Assembly: GCA_964058845.1 (NCBI GenBank)
Contig: CAXKVR010000834.1
Span: forward strand, 1 to 34,769
Length of the DNA: 34,769 nt
Source of the DNA: Carex sylvatica
Taxonomy: Eukaryota > Streptophyta > Magnoliopsida > Poales > Cyperaceae
Reading direction: 5' to 3'
The translations under genes were made by a program, and so were the position numbers. Below the pieces are notes generated by a model, which made no database searches, was not told the DNA's origin, and saw only the letters and a program-made list of their open reading frames with translations. This document shows, one piece after another, positions 31,782 to 34,769 of this stretch. Numbering within the stretch: position 1 is the first letter of the stretch; every line of letters begins with the position of its first letter.

Positions 31782-32576
31782 AGCTTTCCATATTTCAACA
31801 ACATTCTAATTATTTATATTATTTTACACGGTCATGGATATCGTTTATCCGCATTGTTCGAAAACCGAAGCATTATTTTCTTTTTGAAGGGACATGTCAT
31901 TTTTAGATTAAATCCCTTTAATATATTTGTATTCTACATGGAGAGAGCTAATACCCGTAAAATAAATTTTCAATTAAAGTTATAAGTACCTGGTGAAAAA
32001 AATTTGAAAATGTTGGATGTAACTTAGCCATCCCTGACCATACTACCCGCCTCTGATCGTACCCGTTGACCTAATTATCAGATACTAATTTTTGAAGTTC
32101 GGAAAATAAAAATAAAAATGTTTCAAGAACTTTTCTAGTCGAAACGTTTTGCTCCTCTATTCTTCAACTGTGTCGGCGTGTTTGACATGGATGGGGGTTT
32201 CTTCTCTTTTTTTCATTTATTTTGCACGAATCTGACCGCAGAATTTTTGTATGGCGAAATTTTCAACATCGCGTACTGTAGTACAGAATGCAATGGGTCA
32301 GAATAATGGTTAAACGGGTCAAAAGATAACTGCTCTGCTCGCCCAGAAAACTCATTGTTAAATCAGACTCAATCACCAAGTGGGGCCCTCGTCAGCCCTT
32401 GTTAGTTGTTGCACCGTATAGAGAACGACACGTCAGCAGTCATCGTTTTATCTTTCTGTGCCAAGCCCGTACTGCAAGTTCAATAAAACTCATATTTCGT
32501 ACAATATTTACTCGCTACACGAGAGGAAGTATTCTTTGGGCAAGGTGTAAAGGGTCGTGCGCCCGTACAGCATGAA
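31782..32576. other. Intergenic region
   Basis: No supported gene. Moderately GC-richer from about 32150 on, without recognisable domains. Confidence 0.4.
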
Positions 32577-33150
32577 TTCCAACCGTTTAAATACGTTCTG
32601 AACGAATCACAATACACACATAATACTGACCCCCTACATCACCCCCGAATAGGCACCGGACACGTCGGTCACGCAAAAGTTGAGATATCTCAGAGGATAC
32701 GCACTCTACTCACATTCTATGAGATATCTCAAACTTTGATTTATTTATTTTTCTGGAAAATCTCAACCGTTGACAATCGATGGGGCCTGCCATTACGGCC
32801 TTTTCAGGAGGAGTGATTCTCTCCTTGTTTTCTCGGGTACATTGACTAGTTCTACAATCTTACCCGTCAGATGCACATCCATCTATTGTTAATCGGCAGT
32901 CCATAGCGTGATGCCCACCGGATCCGACGGGAATTGTATCAAACTTTTTTTTTCTGAAACCCGGTTAATAATGAGTGCGAATCCTCTGAGATATCTCAAC
33001 TTTTACGTGATCGACGTGTCCGGTGTCTATTCGAGGGTGATGTGGGGGAAGTATTTTGTGTGCTTCGAGATTCGTGCAGAACGTATTTAAACGGTTGGGA
33101 TTTTTCATAAAATCACGCAAAGTTTGAGATATCTCAGAGGATACGAATTC
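32577..33150. repeat. Large fold-back repeat with GAGATATCTC palindromes
   Basis: Arm A (32577-32706) and arm B (32973-33100) are inverted copies of each other over about 128 bases with roughly 85 percent identity: TTCCAACCGTTTAAATACG, CACCGGACACGTCG and AAAGTTGAGATATCTCAGAG, against the inverse of arm B. The spacer is about 266 bases. A further terminal block, CACGCAAAGTTTGAGATATC then TCAGAGGATACGAATTC, ends at 33150. GAGATATCTC occurs at 32682, 32721, 32988 and 33126. It is related to the copy at 6048-6180. Probably a MITE family with nested or rearranged copies. Confidence 0.75.
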
Positions 33151-34264
33151 GTTAATAATTTAGAAAAGACGCTAATGGCTTAGAAATTTCGTCCATCTAC
33201 CATATAGTACAGAGTTTTTTAATTTAAATAAGTAGAGCTTACTCTTCAAATTCAAATGTATATTGTTCTTTTTCGAAAGTAAAATAAAGGAAAAACTTCT
33301 AGTGTCTCCATCAAAACTTTTAAAATAGTGAATCATCAAAACATAAAAATTTCTTATTTTTCCCATTCTAAATTGAAATCTTTTCTTATTTCTCATATAT
33401 TAATTAAATTTGAAATTTTAAGTTAAATTTATAATTTAATTTAATTTAATTTTAAATTTAAAATATCTATTTTGTCTCTCTTCTAAAATTGAGACCTCCT
33501 TTCTCCTTCTTCTCATCTTTTATAGAGTGCTCAAGGCACTGCTCGAGGTTGAAAACCTTGGACCAACAATAAATAGCTGTATTTTTTGTTTAGTTTTTCA
33601 AGTAGATGTCTTGTACAATATCCAAATAAGTAGATAGTTGTACATTGTTTGTAATTTTGAATTAAGTATATAAGCTCGAACTAATTTGGACCTGAGTTCT
33701 CCAATTAAGAATTGTTGACCTTAATTTGGGTTTTAATAGAGGTATAATTAATTTTTTTTTTTTAAAGCTTGGTAGAGACTATCAAAATAAATTAATAGAC
33801 TTGTTTACAACATCTTCAACTAAATTATTACAATAGGTATATCATATCTATCTTATGTTCTTTGTCCTTACTCAAATTTTAGCGCATATTCAGGAGTTGA
33901 GATCTTATTTGATAGAAAAAATTAGTCTCCCAAAATCAATGCTTCAATTTATATAAACAAGAAAAGTTGGATCTTTGTACAACTTAATTGCGATGTAATC
34001 AACACAAATCATCCTCGTATTGATATATCATCAAAGAAGAAGAAATCAAAATGTCTTGCGCTGGTACTTTTTTTTTAAATTTTCTTTTTTCTTCTCACTA
34101 TTGATCTGTTATAGTAATTAAAAATTGGTCCTCCATCCTACCGATTTTTTTATTAATATTAAAAAAAATTAAATTTTAAAAAATAACCAGTTTGACACTG
34201 GATTTCGAAAAGTACCCAAACCGCAAAAAAAAAATTTCAACTTTTTTTATTTAAATAGAAATAT
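33151..34264. other. AT-rich intergenic region
   Basis: No gene supported. The minus-strand open frame 33172-33396 is low-complexity Lys/Phe-rich and not recognisable. Confidence 0.45.
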
Positions 34265-34630
34265 TGATAATTTATTTATTTTTTATATTAAAATATTAGA
34301 AATATTTAATATATTTCTTTGAAAATAGATGAAATACTATATAATTTAATTTATTAGAAAGACTGCTACAAATAATCCGGATTAACATTTTTCATGCCGA
34401 ATTTTTTGCAGTTGTAAGGAAAATTAATATATTTCTTTATGTGTTATTGGAAAAAAAATAAAAATGCTTGGATTCTCAGTTATTGATCCCGGTTTAAAAG
34501 TCACTTCTAGGTAATAAAGAAATTATTGTTATCCTTCTAGTGCATTTAATTTATAAAAAAATGTTTCTATTTAAAAAAACAAAAAATTTAAATTATTTAA
34601 TGATTATTATTAAAAATAATTCTCAAAATA
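34265..34630. repeat. Dispersed repeat, copy 2 of 2
   Basis: Same-orientation partner of 23830-24210, sharing ATATATTTCTTTGAAAATAG, TTATTAGAAAGACTG, GTGTTATTG, TTGATCCCGGTTTAAAAGTC and ATTTAATTTATAAAAA. The 177-bp array that follows copy 1 does not follow this copy. The remainder to the window end is AG-rich and non-coding. Confidence 0.8.
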
Positions 34631-34769
34631 GATATAACTTCTCGTTTGACCGCGATCAAATGTGTATGTTGGGATTTGGAGAAGTAAATGAATTTTAGCA
34701 ACAAAAAAAAAGAAAAAATAGAGAAAATAGAGAGAAATGAAGAAGAACAACGAGAAGAGAAAATACGTG

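Noticed and set aside
1..34769. tRNA, rRNA or organelle-derived insertions.
   Set aside because: No cloverleaf, rRNA core or plastid gene sequence was recognised by eye.

Overview
This window is nuclear DNA from a flowering plant. The evidence is two intron-containing plant genes with GT-AG splice sites (a beta-amylase and a BAHD acyltransferase), a plant-specific microRNA168 precursor, and a dense set of plant transposons (Sirevirus-like Ty1/copia, CACTA, PIF/Harbinger, Mutator-like and hAT-like pieces, an Au-type SINE tail). The sequence is strongly AT-rich outside the genes. Species cannot be fixed: the mature miR168 carries A at position 14, as I recall for grasses, but ends in A as in most eudicots.

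Layout. 1-3.6 kb: 3' six coding exons (429 codons) of a BAM8-type beta-amylase on the + strand, 5' part outside the window, with a SINE in an intron. 4.2-5.9 kb: complete two-exon BAHD acyltransferase (463 aa, benzyl alcohol O-benzoyltransferase-like) on the - strand, with a TATA box. 6-11.2 kb: intergenic, with small duplications, a palindrome-rich repeat copy near the acyltransferase promoter and a hAT-like end. 11.2-11.5 kb: MIR168 precursor and TATA box on the - strand. 11.7-15.2 kb: a run of DNA transposons, three with recognisable target-site duplications (CACTA-like, ATC; PIF/Harbinger MITE, TTA; Mutator-like MITE, TATATGCGG). 16.0-23.8 kb: one decayed, 5'-truncated Sirevirus-like copia element on the - strand: 3' LTR, polypurine tract, extra env-position ORF, pol and the end of gag. 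23.8-25 kb: a dispersed repeat (second copy at the right edge of the window) and a 177-bp tandem array. 25.6-34.8 kb: repeat-derived intergenic DNA with a LINE fragment, a near-perfect short hairpin, a roughly 2 kb Harbinger-like non-autonomous element and a large fold-back structure.

The three host genes do not form an evident pathway. The beta-amylase keeps both catalytic glutamates but has lost several substrate-binding residues, fitting a regulatory rather than a starch-degrading role. The acyltransferase probably makes aromatic esters. miR168 is the known feedback regulator of AGO1. I found no clearly new biological system. The strongest leads are the AACGTT palindrome arrays that occur both in the LTR and between pol and the extra ORF of the copia element, the competing splice acceptor and intron-split stop codon in the amylase, and the unexplained hairpins and fold-back repeats.
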